Below are positions 49,602 to 59,322 of a stretch of DNA of 64,000 nt, piece by piece. The notes beneath the pieces are model-generated. The model was given only the letters and a program-made list of their open reading frames with translations, was not told where the DNA came from and made no database searches. The DNA lies in assembly GCA_037179385.1 (NCBI GenBank), contig CM074195.1:5636438-5700437 (forward strand), given 5' to 3'. A program made the translations under genes and the position numbers. This DNA is from Holothuria scabra (Eukaryota > Echinodermata > Holothuroidea > Aspidochirotida > Holothuriidae). Each line of letters starts with the position of its first letter. Positions within the stretch are counted from its first letter, which is position 1.

Positions 49602-52600
49602 TTAGCACCGAGCGGCAGGCGGGAGGTCCGGACGACGACGGTCTGGAACCCCTAGGACAGCTCTAGCGAAGCCCCCTTCTTGAGAGACCACGTTGGTCAG
49701 GTAGCAGGCGACGAAGGTAGACGGTGTTTTCCAAGCTGCTGCCCGGAGGATGTCGACCAATGGAACCCCTCTAAACCAAGCTCTCGATGAGGCATGGGCC
49801 CGGAGTTGGTGGGCATGCACGTTGTCCTCCGAGGAGGAGTGAGGCAGGACCAGGTTGACTAACCACCTTGACAAGGTGTCCTTTGAAGCCGGGTTGTAAG
49901 GAGATCTGGGAATCAGAAACAGGCTCTTCAACTTCCTAATTGGCTTTGTCCTCTCTAAGTACCATTTCAGGGCCCTGACCGGGCAAACTTTCCTATCCTC
50001 GGCCACGGAGGAGGACGAGGCGATGTTTGGAAGGTAGATCTCGGCTGGGGAGAAGGAAACCGTCTCGTTCTTAGTCAGGAAGGATGGATCCGGTAGGAGG
50101 AAGACGCCGTCTTGGCTGAAGCGGATAAACCCTTCTTGAGTGGTCAGGGCATGAAGTTCGCTTCGTCTTCTGGCCGACGCTGCGGCGATGAGAAAGAGGG
50201 TCTTGTAGGTCAGTAGTTCCAATGTTGTGTTGTGGAGAGGCTCATAAGGCGGCTTAGATAGTACCGACAGGACGTCGTTTATCGACCATGAAGGAACCAG
50301 GCGTTTCCTAGGGGGCCTCTGGTTGAACATGCCCGTTAAGAGGTGAGAAAGGGCCTCGTTGGAACCAATAGTTGAGCCGTCCTGGAACCCCTTATGCACG
50401 GAAGCGATCGCTGAACGGTAGTTTCTGATAGTGCTCACTTGATTCCCTTCCTTGAACAGCATGAGGAGAAAATCTGCAACTGCCTCTACAGGAGCTTCCA
50501 GGGGATCGAAATCTCGGAGCGACATCCATTCCCTGAACCTGACAAGTCTCGAGTCGTAAGTGGAAAGGGTTGAGGATCGTCGGGAACCCGCTGCGATGAC
50601 CGCAGCCTCCTGTGAAAGGCCCTTACTAGTGAAACGTCCGATGAGAGTTTCCAGGCTGTCAGCCTGAGGTGCTGGAGGCGCTGGTGCCAGATTTTTCCTC
50701 CGGCCTGGGTTAGGAGGCTGCTCCTGAGCAGGAACCTGAAGGGTTGGTCTATCAACATCTCCAGAAGAAGCGGAAACCACGGCTGGTTGGGCCAGCAGGG
50801 GGCTACTAGCAAGATTACTGCGTTGGAGTCCCGGAGTTTGAGGAGGACTCGTTGTATCAGGCACCACGGGGGGAAGGCATACCCGTAAAGGTTGTCCCAC
50901 GGAAACGCCAGAGCGTCGGTCCTCCAAGCTTCTGGGTGAAAGTACCTCGAACAAAAGGTTTGAAGTTTGGCGTTGGCCTGGGAGGCAAAGAGGTCCACCA
51001 TCGGTCTGTCGAAGATCTGGAAGACGTGGTTGGCCCATGCTTGAGACAGGGACCACTCCGACTCCTGAAGGGTTCCCCTGGACAGGGCGTCCGCCATCAC
51101 GTTGTTCTCTCCGGCTAAGTGAGAGGCTCTGAGGAGGATGTTGAACCGGCGGCAAAGGTGGAGAAGATCCCATGTCAGCTGGCAGAGAGTGGGTGGCTTC
51201 GTCCCTCCTTGGCGGTTGACATAACAGACTGATGTCGAGTTGTCGCAGATAACCGTAACCTGGTGAGACCTGAGAGAGGGGCCCCACTGAGAAAGGGCCA
51301 GTAGAACAGCCTTCAGCTCGAGGAGGTTGATGTGAGACTGAGACTCTTCCGGACTCCAGAGATCTGACGGGGTGTGTGATTCCCAAACTGCTCCCCATCC
51401 CGACAGGGAGGCGTCCGTCAGGATCGTTGCCTTGGGCCTGGACTCCCTGAATGGTCTCCCTGAAGTGATATTGCGTTGAAGCGTCCACCAGGAGAGGTGC
51501 TGCCGGACGTCCGTCGAAACCGGAACCTTCTTGGCCAGAGAGCTGGTCGAAGGAGAGAAGTGTTTGAGCAGGTGAATCTGGATTGGTCTCATGAAGAGGC
51601 GGCAATACGGTATGACGTCGACCATGCTGGCCATGAGGCCCAGCAGACGAAGCCAGAGTCTGGCTGGAGCTTTGTCGAGTGAGCTGAGATGACTGGCCAT
51701 CTCCAGAAGGGAGAGTACTCGTTCTGGCGACGGAGTTGCTAGACCGGATCGGAAGTCTATCACTGCTCCCAGGCAGGTGACTACCTGGCTCGGAACCAAG
51801 GAGGATTTCTCTATGTTGATCACCCAGCCGAGACCCTCGAGGGTGATCTCCTGAGCTTCTTGGGCTGATCGGGCGACGAGGAGCCAGTCGTCTAGATAAG
51901 CAAACACTAGGATGCCCCTTCTTCGGAGGAAAGCCAGGACGGTCCTTGTTACCCTCGTGAAAACTCTGAGAGCGGTTGAGAGGCCGAAAGGCAGGGCCCG
52001 AAAACAGTAGTCGACACCCTTGTAACGAAATGCCAGGAACTTGTGGTGGGTTGGGTGGATCGGGACATGCAGGTAAGCGTCCTTGAGGTCCAGGGATGTT
52101 GCCCAAGATCCCTGTAGGAGTGACGGGAGAATGAACCTTCTGGGACGAATGTAGGCTTTGTTCAGAGGCTTCTTTGCCGTCAGGAAAAAGCAGGACCGGT
52201 AAAGGCTCCGTGCGGGGTCTGTGGCGGCATAAATTGCTTCCTTCTCCAGAAGATCCGAGATTTCCTTTTCTAGAGCAAGTCGCTGATCTCTGGATTTCAG
52301 GACAGGTGTTGTTCGAAAGCATCCCCCTTGAGGAGGGGGGGCTGGAAAATTCTAGTTTGTATCCTTCGTTCACTACTCGCCGAACCCAAGGGTCCGGTGA
52401 GAGAGTCTCCCACATGTGAGCATATCTCAATAGTCTCCCCCCTACCGCCAAGGGACGAGCGGTAGGGTGGGCATCCCTAGGGCTTAGCTTGGAACCGTCC
52501 TGATCCCCGGGAACCAGTACGGAAGGTTCCCCTCGTCTGGCGACGGCTAAGTAGAGACGAAGTTGACGGACCAGAGTAGTTCCTTCCGGAGGGCTGGGAA

Positions 52601-52790
52601 CGAGGCTTCCCACGTTGCTGGCGAGCAGCCGAGAAGGGTCGTCGGTCAGGAAAGCTTGAAGATCTGGTAGCTTGACGGGATGAAGCTCTGCCAGGGGATC
52701 TTCTGGACGTTGAAGTGGTAGGCTTGGAGAAGGTAAATTCTGCCTTATTGATGTCCTTTCGCCGCTTGATCTCGGTGAGGAGCTGTTCAT
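49602..52790 (-). CDS. DIRS tyrosine recombinase (long open frame of 1062 codons)
   Basis: The recombinase domain fills roughly residues 690-1062 (49602 to about 50720). A helical SAM-like N-terminal part (STLSTYDSRLVRFREW onward) precedes the catalytic part. Catalytic residues are visible: Arg875 in ARRRSEL, His994 and Arg997 in HQLR, Trp1020, and the nucleophile Tyr1030 in FVACYL. The enzyme is expected to insert the circular DNA. The same frame stays open upstream through the whole RT/RNase H region. There it is an alternate frame of RT, apart from residues 1 to about 150, which are really the start of the RT protein. Such overlap of recombinase and RT frames is usual in DIRS elements. The true recombinase start is unknown. 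Confidence 0.9.
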   Translation of the reverse strand: MNSSSPRSSGERTSIRQNLPSPSLPLQRPEDPLAELHPVKLPDLQAFLTDDPSRLLASNVGSLVPSPPEGTTLVRQLRLYLAVARRGEPSVLVPGDQDGSKLSPRDAHPTARPLAVGGRLLRYAHMWETLSPDPWVRRVVNEGYKLEFSSPPSSRGMLSNNTCPEIQRSATCSRKGNLGSSGEGSNLCRHRPRTEPLPVLLFPDGKEASEQSLHSSQKVHSPVTPTGILGNIPGPQGRLPACPDPPNPPQVPGISLQGCRLLFSGPAFRPLNRSQSFHEGNKDRPGFPPKKGHPSVCLSRRLAPRRPISPRSSGDHPRGSRLGDQHREILLGSEPGSHLPGSSDRLPIRSSNSVARTSTLPSGDGQSSQLTRQSSSQTLASSAGPHGQHGRRHTVLPPLHETNPDSPAQTLLSFDQLSGQEGSGFDGRPAAPLLVDASTQYHFRETIQGVQAQGNDPDGRLPVGMGSSLGITHPVRSLESGRVSVSHQPPRAEGCSTGPFSVGPLSQVSPGYGYLRQLDISLLCQPPRRDEATHSLPADMGSSPPLPPVQHPPQSLSLSRREQRDGGRPVQGNPSGVGVVPVSSMGQPRLPDLRQTDGGPLCLPGQRQTSNLLFEVLSPRSLEDRRSGVSVGQPLRVCLPPVVPDTTSPPQTPGLQRSNLASSPLLAQPAVVSASSGDVDRPTLQVPAQEQPPNPGRRKNLAPAPPAPQADSLETLIGRFTSKGLSQEAAVIAAGSRRSSTLSTYDSRLVRFREWMSLRDFDPLEAPVEAVADFLLMLFKEGNQVSTIRNYRSAIASVHKGFQDGSTIGSNEALSHLLTGMFNQRPPRKRLVPSWSINDVLSVLSKPPYEPLHNTTLELLTYKTLFLIAAASARRRSELHALTTQEGFIRFSQDGVFLLPDPSFLTKNETVSFSPAEIYLPNIASSSSVAEDRKVCPVRALKWYLERTKPIRKLKSLFLIPRSPYNPASKDTLSRWLVNLVLPHSSSEDNVHAHQLRAHASSRAWFRGVPLVDILRAAAWKTPSTFVACYLTNVVSQEGGFARAVLGVPDRRRPDLPPAARC
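50486..52790 (-). CDS. DIRS reverse transcriptase / RNase H (frameshifted)
   Basis: The protein copies element RNA into DNA. The N-terminal part (52790 to about 52341) reads in one frame and contains the DIRS-typical WETLSPDPWVRRVVNEGYKL segment. At a run of seven C on the coding strand (52335-52341) the reading must slip one base to continue into the RT body, which then stays open to 50486. RT motifs in that frame include SLDLKDAYLHV, ALPFGLSTA and the catalytic FAYLDD, whose ATG is at 51907. Counting from that ATG, RNase H follows with ILTDAS (Asp165), LLELKA (Glu197), CDNST (Asp222) and ADALSR (Asp273). Next is the conserved VDLFAS domain that follows RNase H in DIRS elements. The shift may be a homopolymer mutation, an assembly error or a real frameshift site. 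It overlaps gag at its start and the recombinase frame for most of its length. Confidence 0.88.
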
Positions 52791-54702
52791 CGAACTTCCC
52801 TCCGAAGAGGTCCGGGCCTGAGAGGGGTAGTTCCATGAATCGGCGCTTGATGTCCGGAGACGGCCACTGAATATTGTCTAGGACAAGTTCCCTTCTCTCC
52901 TTGGTGGCTCTCACCGCCACCCTAGAAAACTGGTCGTAAGCAAGTCTGGCCACTGGGCCCAGGATGTTGACCAAAGCGCCGGTGTCTTTCCTGGAGACTT
53001 CTTCCGTGCCTGACTGTCTGAAAGACTTGGAGAGAACTCCTGCAATAAGCAGGAGCGAAGAAGTAAACTTCATGCCGGTCCGGGCTGCCAGGTCGATGCC
53101 CTGGAGGGACGAAAAGGCTTTCTTAGTAGAAGAGGAGCGGAACGACCCATTACGGTCCACTGCACCAGCAGTCTTCAGCTTGTCGAGGCAGGAATCCGGA
53201 ATCGACGGGGAAGCAAAAAAGGATTTCCAGTCCTCGTCGCTGATGTGGAACTCTGAGGTCTGCTTCTTGGGATAAGCACGCCAGACCTTGGCATTAGCTT
53301 GAGCGTCAAAGCGGTCAAAGCACTCCGCATCCACAGGCATAGCAGGTCTCTCCGGTGCCGGCGACTTGTTCAAGGAAAGTCTCGACTTCCTGGCAGAAGA
53401 GGATTCTTGAGGCGAGGGATCGTCGAAACCTAACTGTCTCCTAAGGACTTGTACGGCCTTCTCGAAAGCTTCCCTGGAAAAGGACGTTCCAGTCAGGGGG
53501 GCGTCGTCCTCGGAGCTATCCAGAACTTCGTCTAGGTGCTCAGTCAATTGCCCCTGGTCGTCCGGGGAGTGCAGAAAATCCGACTGGGGATCTTGGGTAG
53601 TTGCTTGTAGCTGGGCCTGGTCCGCACCCTGGAGCTGGGTGGGGGCTGGCGTCGGAGCTCCCTGGCTGGCAGGTGGAACGGGAGAAGGTTGAGAAGGAGC
53701 CGGAGCCTGGGCTGGTTGGGAAACGGCTGAAATGCGGTTCACGGACTGAGTGAGCAGCGACACCAGTTGGGAAAGGGCCTCGGTTGGGAAGGAGGCCTCC
53801 GGATCACGGCGTCTCCTACAGTGCCGGCGTTCCCTTGAGGAAGAGGATGAGGACGAAGAATGGCGTCTCCTCTTCTTCTTTGACTTAGACCTGTGTCCCT
53901 GGCGGCCTCTACACGGAAAACCCTGAAAATCCCTGGATACAACAGAGTGCAAACCCGAGGAAAAGGACAGGTCCATGGCACCGGTAGCGGGGGAACCCTG
54001 GGAAGGGTGGTCCTCGGAAAGTGAATCAGAAGAGGCCTGGAACTCCTGGCCGCCCTGGGTTGCCTGGCTACCACCAGGGTTGCTGGAAGAAGGCACGGCG
54101 GGGCCGAGGCCCTGGGTGACTAGAGCCGAGGAATTTCCCGGATCGGTAGGCGAGCATTCCTGGGAGGATGCCGGAACATCAGTGCCTCGGGGTTGTCCTT
54201 GGACCCCGGTTTTTCCTTGGCTTTCCCGGTTGGCCTGGTTCGCCTGAGGCTGAGATGCCGGGGTGTCGGTTTCCTTGGTTTTCCTTTGGAGACTCTGCAA
54301 GCCTGACCGCGCAGTGCTTGGACCGACCTCACTAGTCCTCGGGGAAGCTGCCGCAGCAGGCCCCTTTGCGGACTTATCCTTGGATTGAGGAATATCCTTC
54401 CTTGGAGTCGGATGACTGCCTTCCTTTGCCTTGGAAGCCTCGGCTTCCCTCCTACGAGCGGCTTTCCTTTGTCTAGCCAACTCGTTTTCCTCAACTCGTT
54501 GTTCCAAGGAATTCCAATCCCGGAAAGACCAGTTGCGGCACACCTGGCAGGTGGAAACCCGGGAGCATGGTCTGCAGGCTGGACAAAGATCGTGGAAGTC
54601 CCAGTCCAGGAACGGCCGGAATTTCTTGCATTTCCTGCATTTGGAGGAATTAGACGCTGTGCAAAAAGATAAGGAAAACAAAACCCCTTCCGGGGAAAAC
54701 AT
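52477..54702 (-). CDS. DIRS gag-like protein
   Basis: This is the first long frame of the DIRS element, about 741 residues from the first in-frame ATG (54702). The frame is open further upstream, but only from TTG codons. Near its start lies a Cys cluster (CRKC, CPACRPC, CQVC) that could bind zinc. After it come Arg/Lys-rich and Pro/Gln/Ser-rich low-complexity stretches, a Ser-Arg tract around the RERRHCRRRR segment, and a folded-looking C-terminal half. DIRS gag proteins are taken to package the element RNA. The last 314 bases overlap the next frame. A possible 66-bp intron is visible at the start: donor ga/gtaagt at 54722, acceptor ctttttgcacag ending at 54657. If it is used, this ATG would be removed and the start would lie elsewhere. 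Function is inferred from position. Confidence 0.8.
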   Translation of the reverse strand: MFSPEGVLFSLSFCTASNSSKCRKCKKFRPFLDWDFHDLCPACRPCSRVSTCQVCRNWSFRDWNSLEQRVEENELARQRKAARRREAEASKAKEGSHPTPRKDIPQSKDKSAKGPAAAASPRTSEVGPSTARSGLQSLQRKTKETDTPASQPQANQANRESQGKTGVQGQPRGTDVPASSQECSPTDPGNSSALVTQGLGPAVPSSSNPGGSQATQGGQEFQASSDSLSEDHPSQGSPATGAMDLSFSSGLHSVVSRDFQGFPCRGRQGHRSKSKKKRRRHSSSSSSSSRERRHCRRRRDPEASFPTEALSQLVSLLTQSVNRISAVSQPAQAPAPSQPSPVPPASQGAPTPAPTQLQGADQAQLQATTQDPQSDFLHSPDDQGQLTEHLDEVLDSSEDDAPLTGTSFSREAFEKAVQVLRRQLGFDDPSPQESSSARKSRLSLNKSPAPERPAMPVDAECFDRFDAQANAKVWRAYPKKQTSEFHISDEDWKSFFASPSIPDSCLDKLKTAGAVDRNGSFRSSSTKKAFSSLQGIDLAARTGMKFTSSLLLIAGVLSKSFRQSGTEEVSRKDTGALVNILGPVARLAYDQFSRVAVRATKERRELVLDNIQWPSPDIKRRFMELPLSGPDLFGGKFDEQLLTEIKRRKDINKAEFTFSKPTTSTSRRSPGRASSRQATRSSSFPDRRPFSAARQQRGKPRSQPSGRNYSGPSTSSLLSRRQTRGTFRTGSRGSGRFQAKP

Positions 54703-54747
54703 ACGAACAAAGAGAGACTTACTCGCCGGCCGGGGAGGCCAGCACAA

Positions 54748-55497
54748 TGCAACAATGACAGCTTTAATCGATAAGGATTACTGATAAGATGAAAGCATGC
54801 AACGAGAATGAGGTGAGTTTAGCGAGGCCTAAGCTATGACGTCAAAGACGATGCAAAACGACGAGGCCTATGCTTGCATAACAACAAAAACATATTAGAT
54901 GCAGCAAGAAAACCTTATATTAAACATGAAAAAGAACACATAAAAAATCCTACCACATGCATACAAACTGTAAAACCTGTAAGGTACTGTAACGTAAACA
55001 AGCAAAAAGGATAGAGATCGATAAACAACGATTCCCAAACATGCATGCAGGGAGATGAGAGGGCGGGAACCGGCTAAGGACCTAAAAAAAGATATATAGG
55101 AAGCCGGCCCGCCGACGAAAAACCCCCGAAACCCGTACGACAACCTACACGGATGGGAGGAGAGGAGGGGGAGGGGGAAGGTCCACCACGGACCGCAATT
55201 CCCGGAGCCCGCACCGAGAACAAAATGGCGGCGCGAGACCGCTCCCTGTACAAAGTTACATAGACGAGAGGATCGCGCAAGGCGAAAATCCTCGATACTT
55301 AAGCTAAGAGTAAAAAACCCCGAAAAAACAAGGCCTGAAAGAAAAAGGATACTCATGGTTTCGGTAGAAGGCGTCAAGGAGCAGTCCACGGCGTAGACAA
55401 AAAGGATTGGTCAGAATCACGAAGATTGCACGTAAAAAATAGTGGAATTTTACCAGACAATTTTCCCACACGTGTAAACACGAAGAAGGCAAAAACG
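54748..55497 (-). promoter_or_regulatory. DIRS leader, with YY1-like and CRE-like sites
   Basis: This is the 5' leader between the terminal repeat and gag. It has a perfect CRE palindrome TGACGTCA at 54837-54844 and an AAAATGGCGGC word (a YY1-type site) near 55223-55233. A hydrophobic 164-codon frame lies at 54895-55389 on the minus strand. I recognise no domain in it and its codons look like leader, so I do not call it a gene. Promoter role is inferred. Confidence 0.4.
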
Positions 55498-55619
55498 AAG
55501 AAGGAAGTAGCTAGGGTATAGCGCGCCCTCATTAGGTAGGGGTTACCACGGTGTTATTAGGTTTTTGCCAGACGGTTAATGCGGGCAATAACGATATACA
55601 TAGGTCAATAGGAGGTAGG
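55498..55619 (-). repeat. DIRS 5' inverted terminal repeat
   Basis: It is the reverse complement of 49144-49266. The two copies match closely, except that the other copy has a short extra AACCTAAT-like segment near its middle (ggtaacctaataacctaatg against ggtaacccctacctaatg). Seventeen further bases (55620-55636, ending aaatagact) are unique to this end. Confidence 0.93.
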
Positions 55620-55636
55620 GAGGAGCGAAATAGACT

Positions 55637-55755
55637 TACATGCTCATATCTTCAGAACAAAACATCGGATTTGAGTGCAAATTTCATGAAAATGCTTAGA
55701 ATGAGACCCCTCTAACATATCAAAACTTGATGTGACCTTAACCCTTCTTTTAATT
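55637..55755 (-). repeat. Dispersed repeat B, right part
   Basis: Continues the repeat interrupted at 49104: tacatgctcatatcttcag here corresponds to tacgtactcatatcttggg in the reverse complement of the copy at 42.9 kb. It ends near gtgaccttaacccttctttt, as that copy does. Confidence 0.8.
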
Positions 55756-55759
55756 TCCA

Positions 55760-58225
55760 GCCTTATGGGAAAATTTTACCCCCAATTTAATTGGATTTGG
55801 GAGTGGAAAGTCCATGGGTGATTTTTGTATCCATGGTTTTATATAATTTTTTCTTGTGATGCTTTTGGCTGCTGGCAGGGCTTGATTTTCATCGTTGCCC
55901 CATTGTACGAGACAACTGAAATTTAGTACAGACATGTTCCAAAAATTAAAGATTGGTTGTCGGATGGGCAACCATTTTTTCTCAGATTGAAGAAGTTATA
56001 CTGCTGACTAATCAACTCTTTCAACTTTTTCCATCACACCGTATTTCAGATTTCAAGTGTTTCTGTCTCTCAAACATCACATCTCTATTCTTCAAGGCCA
56101 ATGATACATGAACGCAATTACTGTTTTTTAATTGTGAGAAAAATGTTTGGGAAACCAAATTTCCTTGTGGTCAGCTAAAGTTAGTGAAATGGTTTCTGGA
56201 GGAAACCATAAATTTTTCTAAAAATCCAGCCTGGCAAGTGTTGCATCAGTCCTTACTTCTATTTTCACATTGGACAGGTTGGAAACCTCACCTCCCGAGA
56301 GGAAATCAACAAAAAAATTAACAGGATTACTTAATTTTTCCTCGCATATGGAAATAACATTTAATCCTTGATCTTAATTGAACAACTTTTTACAAACATT
56401 CATTGTGAAAGCTTCTGGACTAAGGCCAGTCCCCCAACTCGGCAATTTATTTCAGAAGGCAAAATGAAGAACAAAAGCGTGTATGGTGACGTACTGTACA
56501 CAATGGAACTGTATTGTTAAACTTGATTATGCTTGCAAAGGTCTTTGTGAAGAATCTAAAGAAAAAACAAGCACGAAGGATAGAGTTTACCACATAAATT
56601 TCATTAAAATATTGATGCACTTAATTTTCTTGACAACCCTTGTCTTCCAGCACAATTAACGGCAGAAATAGTTTGTGTTGATGCTGTTACCATGGCAACA
56701 ATAATGAAGTGCCAACCTGACGAGTTGGCAGAAAAGCTGTCCACACCTTGAGCTGAAATTCTGTCCTTAACCCAGGGCATTTGGCTTCCAACTGGCAAAG
56801 GTGCATTGAACATTTATGAGAAGAGATGACGTGATTTAAAGAGAGCACCAGCTGCTTGTTGAAGTCATGACAAACAGAAACGAGGGAATGAAAGAGTCAT
56901 ATGAGACATCAAAATACCAGTAAGATGATGAGACAGGCTTGACACATTACCAAACAGTTGTTGATGTTCTACCTTTTGCTTGTAAGATTAGGGAATGAAT
57001 TTATTAGGAAGAATTCACTTTGAAATATTTCTGAGTAATTGAATTGTAGTGCTTGAAGTCATAGGAATAGCTTCCCTGATTTCAGCCCATACTGTATGTT
57101 TTACACATGAACTAGTACTGTAAAATTATTGATGGTAGGCCTATTTTCAAACACAATTTGTGAAACCCTTTCCTGAACTTACAATATGTAGGCATGGGAC
57201 TACAATTCACACTCAGAGCTACAGTATGATATTGAGAAAGGTTGATTAAAATATGAGTTGCAAATACTGATGACAAATCTGTCATGTGAGTATGAACCTC
57301 TCCTACAGTAGCTGCCCCATTTCAATGAAAATAATCCCAACATGTTTCCTGTCTCTGTGCATCAAGATGTCCTTCAAGTGACCTCCTCTTGGCATAATTA
57401 AAACAACTTTTTCTGTACTTAATTTGAAACTACACAATGAACATTGCTGCAGGGAAGTATATCCTTTTCCAAATAACAACTTTATCTTTAAATTCAATTT
57501 TCTAGTTTCCTTGTAATCCCCCCACCTCTGTGGTGGGTGTATTCATGAGCGACTATACGCCCCTTGCTACATATCCTACTAAGATATAGCGAGGAGTAAG
57601 TACTGTAGATGTCAGCAATGTGAATGTTAAAAAGCATATTAGATTCCACCAGCTACAGCTTTGAGTCCTGTTTAAACACCAGTGCAGGGACCTAGTTGCA
57701 TGTATGTACAGTACATTGAATTCGAATTTTCCTTTAAAAATTAGGAAACCTCTTTATGACTAACTTATAAACAGCATGTGCATGTTACTGAATTGTCATT
57801 GGTCTAAGCTGGAAGAAGCAAAATTGTTCAATTCACTTCATGTAATTAATTTATCAGATGCAAAGACATAAACTAAATAACAGCTCTTAGGGCTTCTTCA
57901 CCATGAACCAAGCATGTCAAGAATCCAAACAGCTCTTGGCATCCCATTGACTCACATCAGTACGCTAAACAGTAGGATAAAATCTCAACACGGCTTGATA
58001 AGCCATACACCAACATCTCATCTCCCATGGACACGAAGCGAATTTGCTTTAGCCGGACAAATGTTCATGGCAACCCCACAGGTTGACGATAGTAAGATGA
58101 ATTTCTTTTGCAGGTCACTTGAGTGAGTTCACAAAGAAACATTGTGCCTATAGGTTAAAATCCTTCTTGACACAGAAGGAGGAGGAGAGGAGGTTCTTGT
58201 GGTACTCCGTATGACGTTTGGGTTG
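55760..58225. other. Non-coding, nothing recognised
   Basis: Single-copy within this window and AT-rich. Short frames at 56604-56813 (minus) and 57914-58126 (plus) have no recognisable domain. Confidence 0.4.
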
Positions 58226-58227
58226 CA

Positions 58228-58553
58228 CTTAAAGGCCTAGTTCTCTCACCCCAAACAATACCAATTCTCCTAACCTTCTTACTGAAGCCCCTCCCACAAT
58301 TGTCTGAAATTCATCCTCATCAAGATACAATCTCAGTTTATTGCTTCAAGGTGAGCATAGAAAACTCAATTTATATAATCAAAACACTCTCAGTACCATT
58401 CATGCTGTGTAAAATAAGCTTTGGTACTCTGCATTGTTTGAATTAGCTGTCAATCAAAAAGCTGAGCCAATTGAGAATTTCGATACCCCCGTACCAAAAT
58501 AGTAGTTTGGAGTGAGAGGTTTGGCCCTTTAAGAAAAAGTTTTGCAGCCAGAT
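58228..58553 (+). repeat. Family A, full-length copy
   Basis: Ends are TTAAAGGCCTAGTTCTCTCA and GAGAGGTTTGGCCCTTTAA. The interior is close to the copies at 16.8 and 59.5 kb. Confidence 0.75.
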
Positions 58554-59126
58554 TGAAGCAATTTGGAAAAAAATGAGCCAAATTTTCTTTTGAAGATGCT
58601 TGGATTAGTCAATACAGTGGGTGGAGTGTCATAGACGAATCAGAACAGTTGCATATTGGTCTTATTTTGTTGCCCCTACCTGAAGGGTTCTCAGCTTTAT
58701 AACCTTTTTGGTCCTTTTTTTACCTGCATAATGGATGATTGAAAGCAAAATAATCCCTCACAATTTAAAGATTAAGATGACACAGAATTGCAACAATAAA
58801 ATTGAGAGAGTTTAAGGCTGATGGACCCCACCAATGCCAGACTTCACTGAGCAGCTCCTATTCATGCATGTATGATACAAAGCATGCACGATCCATCTCA
58901 AGTCAACACTCTTATTTAATATCATAGGAACAGCACAGCATAAATAAGACACTCCTCTGATCATTCACTTTCAAAATCCTTTCGAAATTGCTATAAAAAT
59001 TTAAACCAAACCACAAAATCTACCACCAATTAGTCATGCCCTCAAAATTTGAGAACACTGGGACTTCAAGTGCAACCCAAGCTTTGATAAATTTCACATC
59101 TTTCACATTTTATATTTCTTTCTCAA

Positions 59127-59322
59127 TAGACCTTTTTCCAAATAGCAATAACAAAGGATTGTGGGATAGACTTTTGGTATGAATGGATTTTGTCAATGTC
59201 ATTTTATTGTGGCAAAAAATGACGAACACCAAAACGCTATCCCACAATTCTGTGGCAAAAAATGACGAACACCAAAACGCTATCCCACAATTCACTGCAA
59301 TTGATATTTGGAAAATGGTCTA
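59127..59322. mobile_element. Inverted-repeat short element with internal 43-bp duplication
   Basis: Ends are TAGACCTTTTTCCAAATAGC and the inverse of TAGACCATTTTCCAAATATC. The reverse words gattgtgggatag and ctatcccacaatt follow inside. A 43-bp unit (tgtggcaaaaaatgacgaac onward) is repeated at 59208-59250 and 59251-59293. Confidence 0.7.

Larger units (their letters stand above)
49105..55636 (-). mobile_element. DIRS-type tyrosine recombinase retrotransposon, structurally complete
   Basis: The 6.5-kb element runs on the minus strand, with its 5' end at 55636 and 3' end at 49105. Gene order is leader, gag, RT/RNase H, tyrosine recombinase, then an internal complementary region. The inverted terminal repeats of about 120 bp are not identical. 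The boundaries are fixed by the internal complementary region at 49503-49597, which carries the reverse complement of both unique ends fused together. This is the arrangement known for DIRS1-like elements, which are thought to replicate through a circular DNA that a tyrosine recombinase inserts without target duplication. The element is much richer in GC and CpG than its surroundings. It sits within a copy of dispersed repeat B and runs in the same sense as CAMTA. The long open frames suggest a recent insertion; one homopolymer frameshift is visible. Confidence 0.95.

Noticed and set aside
51476..54784. Plus-strand frames across the DIRS element
   Set aside because: Shadows of the GC-rich minus-strand genes, with no domain of their own.
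54895..55389. 164-codon leader frame in the DIRS element
   Set aside because: Hydrophobic and domain-free, lying in the leader; there is no evidence that it is translated.
49105..55636. Classification as an LTR retrotransposon or Ngaro-type element
   Set aside because: There is no integrase or protease and no long direct repeats. The inverted termini and internal complementary region fit the DIRS1 type; Ngaro elements have split direct repeats.
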